Below, in pieces: positions 50,335 to 62,059 of a stretch of DNA of 64,000 nucleotides. Each line of letters opens with the position of its first letter. The stretch's first letter is position 1. The stretch is from Megamerina dolium (taxonomy: Eukaryota; Arthropoda; Insecta; Diptera; Megamerinidae), in NCBI GenBank assembly GCA_963854835.1, contig OY978525.1, forward strand, positions 1,383,501-1,447,500. Reading direction: 5' to 3'. The notes beneath the pieces are model-generated. The model saw nothing but the letters and a program-made list of their open reading frames with translations, did not search any database and was not told the DNA's origin. A program made the translations under genes and the position numbers.

Positions 50335-51496
50335 TCATTTACTCAGTCGTTTTACTTAATCGCTGCCTGCCGACTCATAGCTCATTTACTATGTGTGTGT
50401 GTGCTTGTGGTGTGTCTGTGTATTTTTATTTTTGAATAAATTCATGAGCAAGACGGGAGGGAATGTGGTATTAAATTTCATATCGATTTGTTGTAAGATG
50501 ATTCTGCTGTGTCACAAGTAGATGCGATGCGAGAGTTGCGGTCTCCATTGTTGATAATTTAGTTAAGCATTAAAGTGTTTTTCGCTTGTTGTTGTTGTTG
50601 TTGTTGTTGCTGTGGTTCTTGTTGTTATCACTGTTCTTGTCTATGTATGCGTGTATGTATAATTTGACGTCGTCGACATTTGATGATTTTTTCGAGGTCA
50701 ATTTTGTGCGATTGTTGTACGTACGACGAGGGTATTAATATTGAGTGTGCTGTAGCACATCAGCAAGCATCAATACATAATATCGTTGCCATTGCTGTTG
50801 TTTACATATTTATTTATTTATTTTTTTGGTAAGATACAAATAAATATGTACTATAAATATTGCTTTCCATTGCGCTTACATAGTCAATGTACTCATATTC
50901 GTACTCATACACATATGTATATGCTCTGAGTATGATGGAGTGTCCTTTTTCCAAGTGCTTCAGGGCGGTCAAAGTGAGAGTATGAATAAAATTAATGTCA
51001 ATTAATAAGTTTATACTTATGAATGTGTGTGTGTGTGTAAGTGTGTGAGTAGTTATGAGTATGAGCTTCGGATTACAAGTCCACTTTGGATGTCAACAAA
51101 AATCAAATAACAGCACTTTTTCAATCACCATCAACATCCTTTTCACAACGTTAACTTGACATTTCATGCTTACAGTGCCGAAGAGTGCAAAGAGTGGAGG
51201 TTATGGAATTTGAAGATAGTAATTGTTATTCTAATTATGCATACAAGTAATTGTTAGTTGGTAAATTGGTAAAGGCTGAAATATTTCCTATCACTTTCAA
51301 TATGAATCTCAATGTGACCTCAGATTCGACTTTTGCCAAATTTATTTATTTATTGTACCAATTTTTTGTTTTTAAATGTAATTCAAATATTTAATTATGG
51401 CAACAAGAAAATTGAAAATCACAATTGTATCACTAATAACATAATAATTAAATATTGAACATTGATCATTGTGAAATTTGGGAAATTGTTTGTTTT

Positions 51497-51516
51497 TCCA
51501 TTCCATTCCATTCCAT
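51497..51516. repeat. (CCATT)n microsatellite
   Basis: Four CCATT units immediately before the approximately 160-bp tandem repeat array. Confidence 0.7.
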
Positions 51517-51518
51517 AT

Positions 51519-51990
51519 AAAAATTTCAAGTCACTCTGTTCATAGAAAAATTGAATTTTTGAAACAAAATATAGTCACATTTGTATGGAAGGTATGATTA
51601 TTTTTTTTATGAATATTCATAAGATTTTGTAAATCATTTTTTTTACGAAAATAGTACTTCATGTAAAATTTGAAGTTAATCTGCCTATAAACAAACATAG
51701 TTCCCATACAAAATTACTGTTTTTTAAGCAAAACATGTCACATTTGTATGAAAGGAACTATTATTTCTTAATGAATCTTTATAAAATTTTGCTCATCTTA
51801 TTTGTTCTCGAAAATAATACTCCTTACAAAATTTGAAGTTATTTCCTCTATAACTCAATATAGTCTTCATACAAAATTGTGTATTTTTTAAAAAATTTTT
51901 TTCCAAATTTATATGAAAGGTACAATTATTTGTCAAAAGAGTAATCTGAAACTTCAGAAAACTGATTTTTTCACCAAATTAGTACTCCAT
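51519..51990. repeat. Tandem array, about 150-165-bp unit, nearly three copies
   Basis: The segment CACATTTGTATGGAAGGTA at 51576 recurs as CACATTTGTATGAAAGGAAC at 51739 and, degraded, near 51905. AAAATTTGAAGTTA-type text recurs at 51521, 51665 and 51828. Units are diverged, AT-rich and non-coding. They resemble no other repeat in this window. Confidence 0.7.
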
Positions 51991-53228
51991 ACACTTTTAC
52001 ATGACACATTTCCACAATCGAAATTATTAATTCAATAAAGTTTTGCGTCAATCCATTTACCAAACTACCGAAACCTCTCTTAGTTAGAAGTGAAATGAAA
52101 AACCATTCGAAATATCGTGCTGGCATAATTTTGACATGTAAATCATTTCGCCTATAAATTCCCTATAATCTCAGTCCTGAATTCTTAACCTCTAATGGAC
52201 CTTTCTTATTTTAAATGACCTAAATTTAAGAAAAGCGTTAATATAATTTTTGTTTTTGTTTTTCATTATTTCTGTTATTGTTATTGATTGTGGTGTACAT
52301 CCACGCATGACCTCAATAAAGCATCTAATAAATTTATTTGCAAATTTGTAACAATACATCAGGTTGATGCCTCCATGAAGGTTGGGGTAAAACAGCTTAT
52401 CAGCCAGTCATCATTCACGTAAATCTGTATGAGTAATGTACACACCTTTTGTTGAGCTGAGCGCGTTACTGAGGCGCAGTAACAAGAGCAAGTATATACG
52501 ATATCATCACTCCATCCGTTGCGACCATTAAATATGCGAAATTATTCTAATATGTGCCTCCCCATATGTTGGTAGTACACTTTGCTTTATTCGAATTACA
52601 TATGTACATAAGTATGCATATATTTATAGGAATACGTGTGTGTGAGTGTGTGTGAGTGTGGTTTGCAACATTTGCGACGTCATGCAAGGGTCTTTCAGCG
52701 TACGAGTACAAGTACGTACCTATATAACATATATATAAGAAAAGGTCTATGTGTGTGTGTGTATTAGATATTTTATTAAAGTTGTTTTTTTCTTTCGTTA
52801 TTATTTCACATTGCCATAGTACGAATACATGCGTTCATACACACAAGTTGAATGCGTCATAAATCGACGTTGGGATGCCTGGTGGCGCTCAAATATGATG
52901 TGTTAAATTATGGCACATCAAAAGAAATATATACATATACATATTCGTATGCGCATATGTGCACAATATATGTATGTACATATAAACAAAGTGTTGTGTA
53001 TATACATACATATGTACATATGTATAAATGTGCAAATTTTACACTGCAAGATGTCACGAATCAATCTCAGACGTATGATGTATAATTTGATTTAATCAGA
53101 GCGGGTATCCTCATCCTGTTAATTATTTTTCTTATTACTTCTTTGTTTTATTTGTTGTTGTTCCCATAACAAGCAGTCGTGTTAAATAATTTAAACATTT
53201 TCTTGTTGTTATTGTTGTATATTTGCAG

Positions 53229-53402
53229 AAAAACGCGATGATAAAGTTGAAGAGACATCAACGAAACGATTTACAACCACATCAAGTCTACAGCTGAAGC
53301 CCACATCCGATGATGACTATACGGAGTATACATGTCAGGCGAAACATAAAGCTTTGGCACCCGATATGCCGATGCGTTCTACTGTGCAGTTGTCAGTGCT
53401 GT
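53229..53402 (+). CDS. sns: Nephrin-type receptor, exon for the second half of Ig2 (partial CDS)
   Basis: This 174-bp, 58-codon exon follows acceptor ATTTGCAG and ends at donor GTAAGT, phase 1 on both sides. The split first codon G plus AA gives Glu. It encodes KRDDKVEETSTKRFTTTSSL, then DDDYTEYTCQAKHKALAPDM with the second Ig cysteine, then RSTVQLSVL. It completes the Ig2 domain begun at 43869. A mariner copy starts only 68 bp beyond the donor. Confidence 0.9.
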
Positions 53403-53470
53403 GTAAGTAACGAAATTCTTAGTGAAATTCATTGAGTGGAGCAAAATGTTTTTTTTTTTTTTTTTTAATA

Positions 53471-54696
53471 TAAAGTCTAGTAAAAAGACATCCATAACAT
53501 TTGCATTAAATTGAGTTTTATTTAGTATAGATAGATTGAGCCGCTTTACGTCAAATATGCACCGATTCGTTATATAACTTGTTGTCATTTTGACAACATA
53601 ATTCCACTCTCATAGAAATCCTCGTCCCTATTGGGAAAAAACTGGGATAGTCGATTTTCACAGGCTTCCCTTGAGATGAATTTTTCACCAGCAAAATCAT
53701 TCGCCATAGACAGGAACAGGTAGTAATCACTTGGAGCCAGGTGTGGACTATAAGGTGGATGCATAAGATCCACCCAACCAAGTTTCCGGAGCTCCTGGCG
53801 AGTCACTATCGATGTGTGTGGCCTGGTGTTGTTCTGATGGAACAGAATTCTTCTCTTATTGGCTAAAGCTGGCTGCTACTGGGCGATTGCTTCCTTCAGG
53901 CGGCCCAATTGTTGAGGGTACAGGTCCGAATTAAGAGTTTGGCCGTAGGGAAGCAGCTCATAGTAGATGATTCCCTGCCAATCCCACCAAACACATCGCT
54001 AACCCTTCCTGACCGTCAATCCTGGCTTGGCCACCGTTTTCGCTTGACGTTGTCGAAGGTGACCCACTTTTCGCTTGACGTTGTCGTAAGCGACCCACTT
54101 TTCTTCACCATTAACCATCCGCTTCAGAAATGGATCGATTCAGCAGTGATTCGCAGATGGAAATTCGGTCCATGAGGTTTTTTTGCGTTAACTCGTGTGG
54201 CACCCATACATCAAGCTTCTTTTTGTGTCCAGCCTTATTTAAATGGTTCCAAACAGTTTTTTGTGCAATGTTTAGCTCCTGGGAAATAGAAACAGTGCTT
54301 TCATGACCGTCAGACTCTACGATTTCCATTATTTTATCGATATTTTCGACAATTGGCCTTGCATCTTTGACATCAAAATTACCGGAACGGAATCGACGAA
54401 GCCAAAATTGCACGTGATTGGCTGTTACAGTAAACATAAACACTATTCACATTTTCAGCCGTCTGCCATGTGTTTTCGCCTTTATCAAAGGAACACTGTA
54501 AAATATGGCGTATTTTCTCTTTACTGGTGTCCATCTTTGACGTGTGCTCAAACAATACTCAGTCATGGAATCACAAAACTGCCTGAGAAGTTTATTTAGT
54601 ACAAAATCCTATCTTGCTAACGCCATCTGACGTAACCCGATCTATCCATAACCCCATCTACTGGAAAAATAATGGATTTCTTTTTACTACACCTTA
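53471..54696 (-). mobile_element. Mariner-family transposon, full length, with terminal repeats and TA duplication
   Basis: The left end TAAAGTCTAGTAAAAAGACA and the reverse complement of the right end TAAGGTGTAGTAAAAAGAAA match in 17 of 20 positions. TA flanks both ends (53469-53470, 54697-54698). The 1226-bp length is typical. A short tandem duplication (TTTCGCTTGACGTTGTCG twice, 54036-54085) interrupts the coding part. This is the reference copy for the family also seen at 15453, 28035 and 63201. Confidence 0.9.
53546..54534 (-). pseudogene. Mariner transposase, full-span but inactivated
   Basis: Met at 54532-54534 (MDTSKEKIRHILQ). A frameshift follows near HVQFWLRRFRSGNFDVKD, and then WVPHELTQKNLMDRISICES. 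The first catalytic region reads MVNGEEKWV, with Glu in place of Asp. The second reads FHQNNTRPHTS, with Asn in place of Asp. The third, YSPHLAPSDYYLF, keeps Asp. The end ...GAYLT and a TAA stop lie at 53546-53548. Two of three catalytic residues are therefore lost, besides stops and frameshifts. Confidence 0.87.
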
Positions 54697-56108
54697 TATT
54701 AAAAACAGCTATGCATGTATTTTAATTTTGATTAAATACATTACGTATTTAAGGTCCAGCAAAGCATCACAATATGCCTAACCTAAACTAATTCATTTGA
54801 GGTCTACAATTTCGAAATGTTTCGCATGCATAAAATACGCACATACGCATGCATATGTGCGTATTCCATCAAATTCTCAAAATATTTGAATGTTAATTGG
54901 GTAATGAGATGATGATGATGATAATTTGCACTATAATATATAATATTTATTACAGCAAATTGGCACCATGTGGTCAATGGCTTTAATCTATTTTAATTAG
55001 ATGCTTCATTCATAATCTATCACAAAACACCATAGAAATAGACATTTATTGCAATAGTGACAATGTCATCCCAATGAAAATAGGGAATATGTTGAAAGGT
55101 TGGGATGGGTTTTGGTTGATTTTATGCATGTGTTTTTACACCCGGTTTTGCTAGTAGTTTTCTAATCAGAATTTTATCATGAAATCGCAGGCTAGGCCTT
55201 CTACTCCTTCAACGCCTACTATTGGGTCTTGAACAAGACATCGATTATTCAATGATTGTTGGTCTTTTCTGAGAAATGCCCATATATTACTTATAACTAG
55301 AGTAGAAATTTAAGGTTAAAACAAATCTAACAAAGAAATGGAATTATAAGATATATAATATTGAAAAAAAAAACACCTTTTCTACTTTCCCAACCTGCCG
55401 ATTCGTCTAAACTACAATTCGTTGCCCTACTTACATATGCATATAGTGAAATAAAATTAAAATTACAATATACAAAATCAAAGTATAATGAAATCATAAA
55501 AAGCAAGTCAGCAAAATGACAAAAATAAAATAAAATATTCATAATAATAATAATAATAATACTGAATGTGTACATAAATATGTAAATATGTATGCATTTA
55601 TATTGTATACACATATGTAAATACTTGTGAGCATAAATGAATAAATTAAATTTAAATAAATTTATTAATAATGAAATGTACAAAAACAAGCGTAACAAAC
55701 ATAATTGTCATATTAATCCGCACGCTTGTACGCTTCTAGGCGCGTTAAATGATTGCCGCTAATTTTTTCTTTCCTGTTTAGTATATGCGTGCTGTTGTTG
55801 TGTTTGCGTGTGTATATACATTTATGTTGCGGTCATGCCGCGCAACTGTCAAACACACGCAACATATGCCAATGAATTTATATGTTTATATACATACATA
55901 TTAGGTACATATGTGTATATATGCATGTATACGAATGTGTGGTGTTTATGGGATTGATGGTGGTTGCAGCAGCAGCAAACGTAATCCATTCAGAATAACC
56001 TGGACTTCTCACAAGCCATTCAAGGTTTTTGGTGGCTTCCGCCACAATCTGACCGATACATAACTAAAACTCAATAATAATCGAGTGAAATTTAGTGTTA
56101 ACGCTTGC

Positions 56109-56111
<3 letters not shown>

Positions 56112-56142
<31 letters not shown>
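56112..56142. repeat. (TG)n microsatellite
   Basis: About fifteen perfect TG units in intron DNA. Confidence 0.85.
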
Positions 56143-56143
<1 letters not shown>

Positions 56144-57017
56144 CCATGTATGAATGGACAAACAAACAAATACGCATATATTTAGCCATACGATTTGAAT
56201 ACAAACTCACGTACCACATAATCATAATTTCATAGTCTACCACCTGGGGGCTATTGTTGTAAGCTGTTCATCCTTATTTCAGCTACATTCTCTGAGTTTT
56301 ATTGCACAAACTTACACACACACACGAAAAGGCTAATAGTGTTGTTTATTGTACGACAATTGTATGTATAATATTTTTTTTTCTCATTTTACAACACATA
56401 TGCATATAGTATCTACATACATATAAAATCATATGAGCTAATAATAGACATGTAATAGTAATCGTATAGTAAAATTACCAATAATACAACTACAAAGATT
56501 TCGAAAAAAAAAACAAAAAATAAAGAAATGTTGTTTTTACTAACTAATATATTCATTTGTTAGACTCTTCTGTCATCTCCTTCTCGTCCATCCTATACAA
56601 ATTATACAACTAAGTATATGCACATGACAGGATTTCAGACTATCGGCAACAGCTAATAACCCCTGGGGGCTAATGATTACTATTCGCTACAACTGAATTC
56701 AATTTTGCAAATACAATTTTGCTAAATTATTCTTGTTGTTATGGCTATTACAACAATTAGTAGGTAGGTAGGTGTATGTACAGGATAATCCAATTATATG
56801 TATAATCGAAGGAAATTTTATTGGCATCATAGTAATATCTGGTAATTTGGAAGTTATGGATAAATAAAAAATTAATGAAAATAGAAATGGATAATTCAAA
56901 GTATTCAAATAATCTTCATGCTTAGGTTTTTTGGAATTCTTGTAATAGAACTAAATAACAGAACTTTAGGATGATTTGAATAGAAAACAGACATACTTTA
57001 CTTTTTATAGTGTAGGA

Positions 57018-57191
57018 CAGTGGCGTAGCCAATGGAGGGGTTAAGGGGGATATATCCCCCTTTGTCCGGTGGTCTTCTTAAGAAAGAAAAATAATAATAT
57101 ATAGATATTTAAAAATCATTCATGAACATTTTTTTTCATATACATTTTTGTCATCTAATCCCCCCTTGCAAAAATCCTGGCTACGCCACTG
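57018..57191. mobile_element. hAT-type MITE, 174 bp
   Basis: Perfect 14-bp terminal inverted repeats, CAGTGGCGTAGCCA and its complement at 57178-57191. The flanking octamers GTGTAGGA (57010-57017) and GTGTCGGG (57192-57199) match in 6 of 8 positions, as expected for a decayed hAT target duplication. The CAGnGGCG start is typical of hAT ends. Non-coding, so mobilised by a transposase from elsewhere. Confidence 0.87.
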
Positions 57192-57344
57192 GTGTCGGGT
57201 CTCTAAGCTTCGGTATTACCGAAGGTGAGTTATTCAAACATTTTTTTAAAAACGAAAACTGAAAAGGTTGACCTTTATGTCAAAAAACCGGATGAAGGGT
57301 CATTTATCGGTTCAACCCCCTTCTTTGGCTTCAATAAAACAACA

Positions 57345-57800
57345 TAAAACAGGATACCAAGAAATGGATCCAACACAAAACAGATAATATTGGAATGCAT
57401 TGGCGGTCTCAATCACTTCAAAAACCTTTAACAAAAAAAAAAACATTAGATTACTCTCCGGAACACTAAGGGGCAACTCCGCATGCAATAAACACTTTCA
57501 CAAACAAAATAGGAATATCTAACACAAGTATTTGCAAATTCTGCTGTGATGAGGAAGAGTCCATGGAACACTTAATCACAACTTGTGATGCACTAGGCCA
57601 CAGGAGGTATAAAGTCCTAGGTTCATACTTACTAGAAGATGAAAAGCTGCAAATGCTACCCCCAAAGGAGCTGTTTTGATTCTTCGATATATTAAATATA
57701 CTAAATATCTAAGTACGAAGGGGTGCACAATAGATCAAGTTGGTCGAAGTGCATAAAGGCCTTAGCCTAACCCGTACTACCATTACCATTACCATTAAAC
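57345..57800 (+). mobile_element. Non-LTR retrotransposon 3' end with (ATTACC)n tail
   Basis: The plus-strand coding remnant KIGISNTSICKFCCDEEESM continues to EHLITTCDALGHRRYKVLGS and LPPKELF, then a stop. The CxxC...H...C pattern is the zinc-binding region found near the C terminus of R1/Jockey/LOA-like polyproteins, from memory. A short untranslated part (GGGTGCACAATAGATC, GGCCTTAGCCTAACCCG) ends in TACCATTACCATTACCATTA. It is 5'-truncated and is the only LINE fragment of the three in sense with the host gene. Confidence 0.8.
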
Positions 57801-59222
57801 TAAAACAATAAATCCATCACCGTGAAAATTATAAATTTCAAAGCATCGGATAACCATCCCTTTCGTGTAATTTTAAGCTATAATTCTAAAATTAAATTCT
57901 CACATTTAAAATGCGCTTCATATTAAATGATATCTAAGTTGAGTGATCGAAAAATTGTACAGTGACACAAAGTGGCTTAGATACAAGAAACAGTATACAA
58001 GCTGAAATTTTGTATATATCAATATAATTATTAAATTTATGTAAATTACAATTATTCTTATTGTCTGTGACGATGTATTAATATTATTACTAATGGCGCT
58101 ACTGGCGCCATAATTGGAACATCCTGTATAAATAAATGGAGTGGTTACTAGCGCATGAACAATCACTACAATTACTATTGTAGGAAAAAACAATTATTAT
58201 TGCTAGTATTATAAAGTACATTATGCGAATATTCACACCGTAAACACCTTCAATTCATACCATTTAATATTAATTATCACCTTGCAACAAACATATATGT
58301 ATGCACTACATACACATGCAAATGAACGAAACGAGGCGCTATGGATGTTTATTATGAATTTACAATAATTTCCTTGAATTGTAACAATGCATGCAGATAT
58401 GATACTTGCATCTCTTGTGCAAATATATGCGTGCGTGTGTGTATGTGTGTGCATTCGGTTCTCCAACTAATATTGTCACAATGGTACGCGTATATACATG
58501 CAGCCCATAAACATGAAGCCACTACCGCATTGACGGAAGTACATAGCACCGGAAACATGTGTAATAATTTCGTTCAGGCGCATAATATGAGTACAGTAAT
58601 TTTACGTGTCGGCCGAGGATGATAATCATACACACGCACACACATACACACACGCGTATGCATACAAAAACTCATATACATTTGCATTTAACGATAACAA
58701 TTTTTGGGCAGCGTTGCTTGCAGTTCACACAAAAGTTCACAACAATATGGCATTTATGTTTTTGCTGGACAAACAGCTGCATATTTACATCGGTAACTAA
58801 CTGGCTTATCGGATTTACCATAGGCTTGGTTGAGTACACCGACTAAATCCCGCATGGTATTGAACTAAAATGAATGGTGCTTTTTTGACTGAACACGAAT
58901 GTTTGTTATGCGTATTTGCACGTTTTGGTGTTAACTGATTTTATCACCTTGACGGTGTTGCTAGAAGTTTCTATTAATAAAGTGTGTCATCAGGTTAACT
59001 TAAGGCGCTGGAATACAATATGTAGATAGATAGATTTGAGAAAAGAAGTTTTAAAGTCTTTTTCTGTTGTTTCATTAAAATTTTCTTTAGGACCAAGTCA
59101 AAAGCTTTAAAGTAACAAAAACATTGAACAGTTTTGAAAATTACATATGGGTCCATTATCTAAAACATCCATTTTGTGATATGTTAAGCTTTCAATACAT
59201 ATTCAGTTCTAGTTCAATAATA

Positions 59223-60430
59223 TCAGGTCAGTCCATAAGTTCGTGCGTTAATTTTTCAATAGTTTCACAGTAAGTGCTTTTTGCGTACAAAAAATAATTC
59301 GTGGAAGATAAAGTAACTATTTTTATTTTCTCTGATGTATTGTGCAAGTGATTTTAATCGCGGATAGAAGTACGCGTTGTTAAAAAATAAAATGGAATCT
59401 TCTAACGAATCTTCAATAAGAGGCATATTTTGTATTTTTTTTTTTTATAAAAATGGAAGAAATGCAACAACAGCTGCTGCAGAAATAAACGCAACTCATG
59501 GGGAGAATACTGTGAGTGTAAGGACTGTGCAAAAGTGGTTTTCAAAGTGGTTTGAGGATGCCTCACGCTCTGGTCGTCCTGAGGTCTTTAACTCCGATGC
59601 TTTGCTGGAACTCGTGGAGGCTGATCTAAGTTTGACAGTCGATATGATGGCTGGAAGGTTTAAATCATCACATGGAACAGTTTACAAGCACCTGGTTCAA
59701 TTGAGCAAGGTTCCAAAGCTGGGAAAATGGGTTCCGCATAAACTTTCAGTCGCCAGCCTTCAGCAGAGAATGAATGTGTGTTCTCAGCTGCTGCAGCGGC
59801 TTAAAAATGAGAGTTTTTTGAATCTTATTGTCACTGGGAACGGAAAATGGGTCCTTTACAATAATCCTGTTCGCAAACGCCAGTGGTTAGATAAAGATGA
59901 AACATTATAATAATTTAATTTGATCTGCTGAAACCAAACCAGACAACCACAGCTGATTATTATTGCCATCAACTATCGAAACTGAATGAAGCACTTGAAA
60001 AACAATCGTCCGTCTTTAGTCAATAGACGCAAACTTTTGCTTCACCGCGACAACGCAAGGCCGCATACCGCAAGACAGACCTTAGGCAAGCTGAACGAGC
60101 TCGGGTGGGAGCTAATGCTCCATCCACCATACTCTCCACCATATTGCACCTTGCGATTATCACCTTTTCCGCGGACTTCAGTCCCATTTAAGTAATAAGA
60201 ACTACACCTCAAAATAAACTATAACAAGGGATATCGACGCGTTTTTTGGCTACAAGGACAAATAATTTTTTGAATAATTTTTGAATTAAAAACTTGCCTA
60301 AACGTTAGAATACAATGTCTTTCTAATAATGCAGGAAATATATATTATTGATTAATAAATACTGAAACCTTATTTTTTATTTATTTTAAAACCAAATATG
60401 AAAAACGCACGAACTTATGGAATGACCTGA
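59223..60430 (+). mobile_element. Cecropia-like mariner with near-perfect terminal repeats and TA duplication
   Basis: 27-bp terminal inverted repeats (59223-59249, 60404-60430) beginning TCAGGTCAGTCCATAAGTTC differ at one position only. TA flanks at 59221-59222 and 60431-60432. Total length 1208 bp. The end similarity suggests a younger insertion than the others here, yet the coding region is already broken. Confidence 0.92.
59392..60209 (+). pseudogene. Cecropia-like mariner transposase, deleted and frameshifted
   Basis: Starts MESSNESSIRGIF at 59392. Includes EINATHGENTVSVRTVQKWF, the linker SRSGRPEVFNSD, LGKWVPHKLSVASLQQRM and FLNLIVTGNGKWVLYNNPVR. The expected Gly-Asp-Glu of the first catalytic site is Gly-Asn-Gly, so the first Asp is lost. 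After DKDETL and a stop, about 45 residues usual in the family are missing before TTADYYCHQLSKLNEAL. The second Asp is kept in LLHRDNARPHTARQ. A one-base frameshift after HPPYSP moves the third motif (IAPCDYHLFRGL) out of frame, and the C terminus ends early. Confidence 0.87.
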
Positions 60431-61479
60431 TACAAATTTTCCGCTTGTGCGCATTTTCTAATTATGTCAGCTATCGTGCGAGGACATAGCTAAAGCTTCT
60501 CAAAAAATTCAAAGTAAAAATAAAATACTTTTATGTATGTTAACATGTAATATTTACAATGTAAGCGAAAAAGAAAGGCTTTTCTTTATTTCTATATCCT
60601 GACAACCTCCTCAGGGGAAATTTATTGAATTGGATGCAAAGAAACAATTTTTGACACAGAAGGACCAGATCAACTTTTTGAAAAAGAAATCAGTTTTACA
60701 AAGCTCAATGCATGTGACAATTATTGCGGCCATTTATGCTTTTAATTAACTGCTTGTCAAATATGCTTGGTCACGGAAATGAAATCGGTTGAAATCGGAA
60801 TGAATATACTTTGTGAGTATCGAACTTATTTGCGAACGAGAAGCGATTTTTGCAGTTGAATTCTCAACAACGTTCCATCCGTTGCACAAATGTGCTCGAT
60901 TAATGCAAAAATATTGCAAAAGGTGTTGCATTGCAACCGCTATCGGCTACCACAACATATAACCGTAATACATAAATTTGTATATATGCGCGCAGGCTAT
61001 ATATGCAGCAATATGATGGCGCAAAAAAAAAAAAATGAAATAAAAAGCGCAAAAAAGAGAAAATCTGCTGCTGCTAAAATTTAATTGATAATTAAAATTA
61101 AACAAAAATGCACTTACATCTTTTTGGTTTTATTTCAGTTGACCTGTCTGCTGTTGCCATTGTTGTTGTTGTTGTTGTTGCGGCTAGCTGATGTATTTAT
61201 ATGCATATTTGTATTTATTCGTTTCATTTTTTATTTAATTATTTTTGTGACATCGACAACAATTACAGCAAGTGGACGACTGACTATACATACATATAGA
61301 ATACATATAAAATCGTATAATCATAATAATAAAAATATCATGAAAATTGCTACAGAACAAAAGCAAAACAAAAAAAATTGTCTTTTTTTTCTGCGGGCGT
61401 GAAAATAATTACTGTTGTTGGTGTTGTTGTTGTTGTGCTTTATATGGCATTTTACACTATCATTACCATTGTCTGAGTG

Positions 61480-61506
61480 TCTCTCTCTCTCTCCCTCTCT
61501 CTCTCT
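61480..61506. repeat. (TC)n microsatellite
   Basis: CT repeats with one CCC interruption. Confidence 0.7.
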
Positions 61507-61795
61507 ATTAGTGTGAGACCATTGGTTGGTCAAATTGCATAGGGACAAACAACGCACAACAGAGCAACAAATAAACGTAACGTATACACGATACGAAAAC
61601 ATGATCACTCTAATTAAAATATGTTAAAATTCGTTTTATTTATTCATTATTATGTATTATTATAATAATTTTGGTCCCACAGCCGGCGGCCACTTAATGC
61701 GCTTAAAATTGCAATTATACATTTGTTTAGCCCTACATATGAATTGAATATCTATTTGTGTGAATTTAATTAAAGTTAAATTATTTGTTGACAGT

Positions 61796-61800
<5 letters not shown>

Positions 61801-61837
<37 letters not shown>
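61801..61837. repeat. (GT)n microsatellite near the Ig3 acceptor
   Basis: About eighteen perfect GT units, ending 68 bp before the exon at 61906. UG-rich RNA next to acceptors can bind splicing regulators of the CELF/TDP-43 type. That is established in other genes, and no effect here is shown. Confidence 0.85.
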
Positions 61838-61838
<1 letters not shown>

Positions 61839-61905
61839 ATGTATTTTAATTGTTGTTGTGGCAGTTATTAATAGCAGTTATTATTTATCATCAATTTGCT
61901 CACAG

Positions 61906-62059
61906 ATCCACCTGGTGCACCATACATAGAAGGCTACACACAAGGCGAAACATTGCGACGTGGTCAGACGGTCGAATTGATTTGTCGCAGTCGCGGCGGA
62001 AATCCACCAGCACAATTGATTTGGTACAAAAATGGCTCACAAATACGAATGGCATATAG
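61906..62059 (+). CDS. sns: Nephrin-type receptor, exon for the first half of Ig3 (partial CDS)
   Basis: This 154-bp exon follows acceptor TTGCTCACAG and ends at donor GTAAGT, starting in phase 1 and ending in phase 2. The split first codon T plus AT gives Tyr. It encodes PPGAPYIEGYTQGETLRRGQ and TVELICRSRGGNPPAQLIWY, then KNGSQIRMAYR, with Cys27, Trp40 and an NGS sequon. The second Ig3 cysteine must come from the next exon, which lies beyond the window or was not recognised in 62060-64000. The wording agrees with the Sns third Ig domain as I remember it. Confidence 0.9.

Larger units (their letters stand above)
44022..53228 (+). other. sns: Intron (9.2 kb) inside the Ig2 coding region
   Basis: Opens GTAAGTTAAG and closes TTGTATATTTGCAG. 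It contains the Mos1-like mariner at 46769-47977, family B repeats near 46130, and an approximately 160-bp tandem repeat at 51519-51990. Abundant CAA/TTG, GT and GGAT simple repeats fill much of the rest. No nested gene is seen. Confidence 0.8.
53403..61905 (+). other. sns: Intron (8.5 kb) between the Ig2 and Ig3 exons
   Basis: Opens GTAAGTAACG and closes AATTTGCTCACAG. It holds mariners at 53471-54696 and 59223-60430, a hAT-type MITE, a LINE fragment at 57345-57800, and microsatellites. 54700-57000 and 57800-59200 show only AT-rich simple sequence. Confidence 0.8.
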
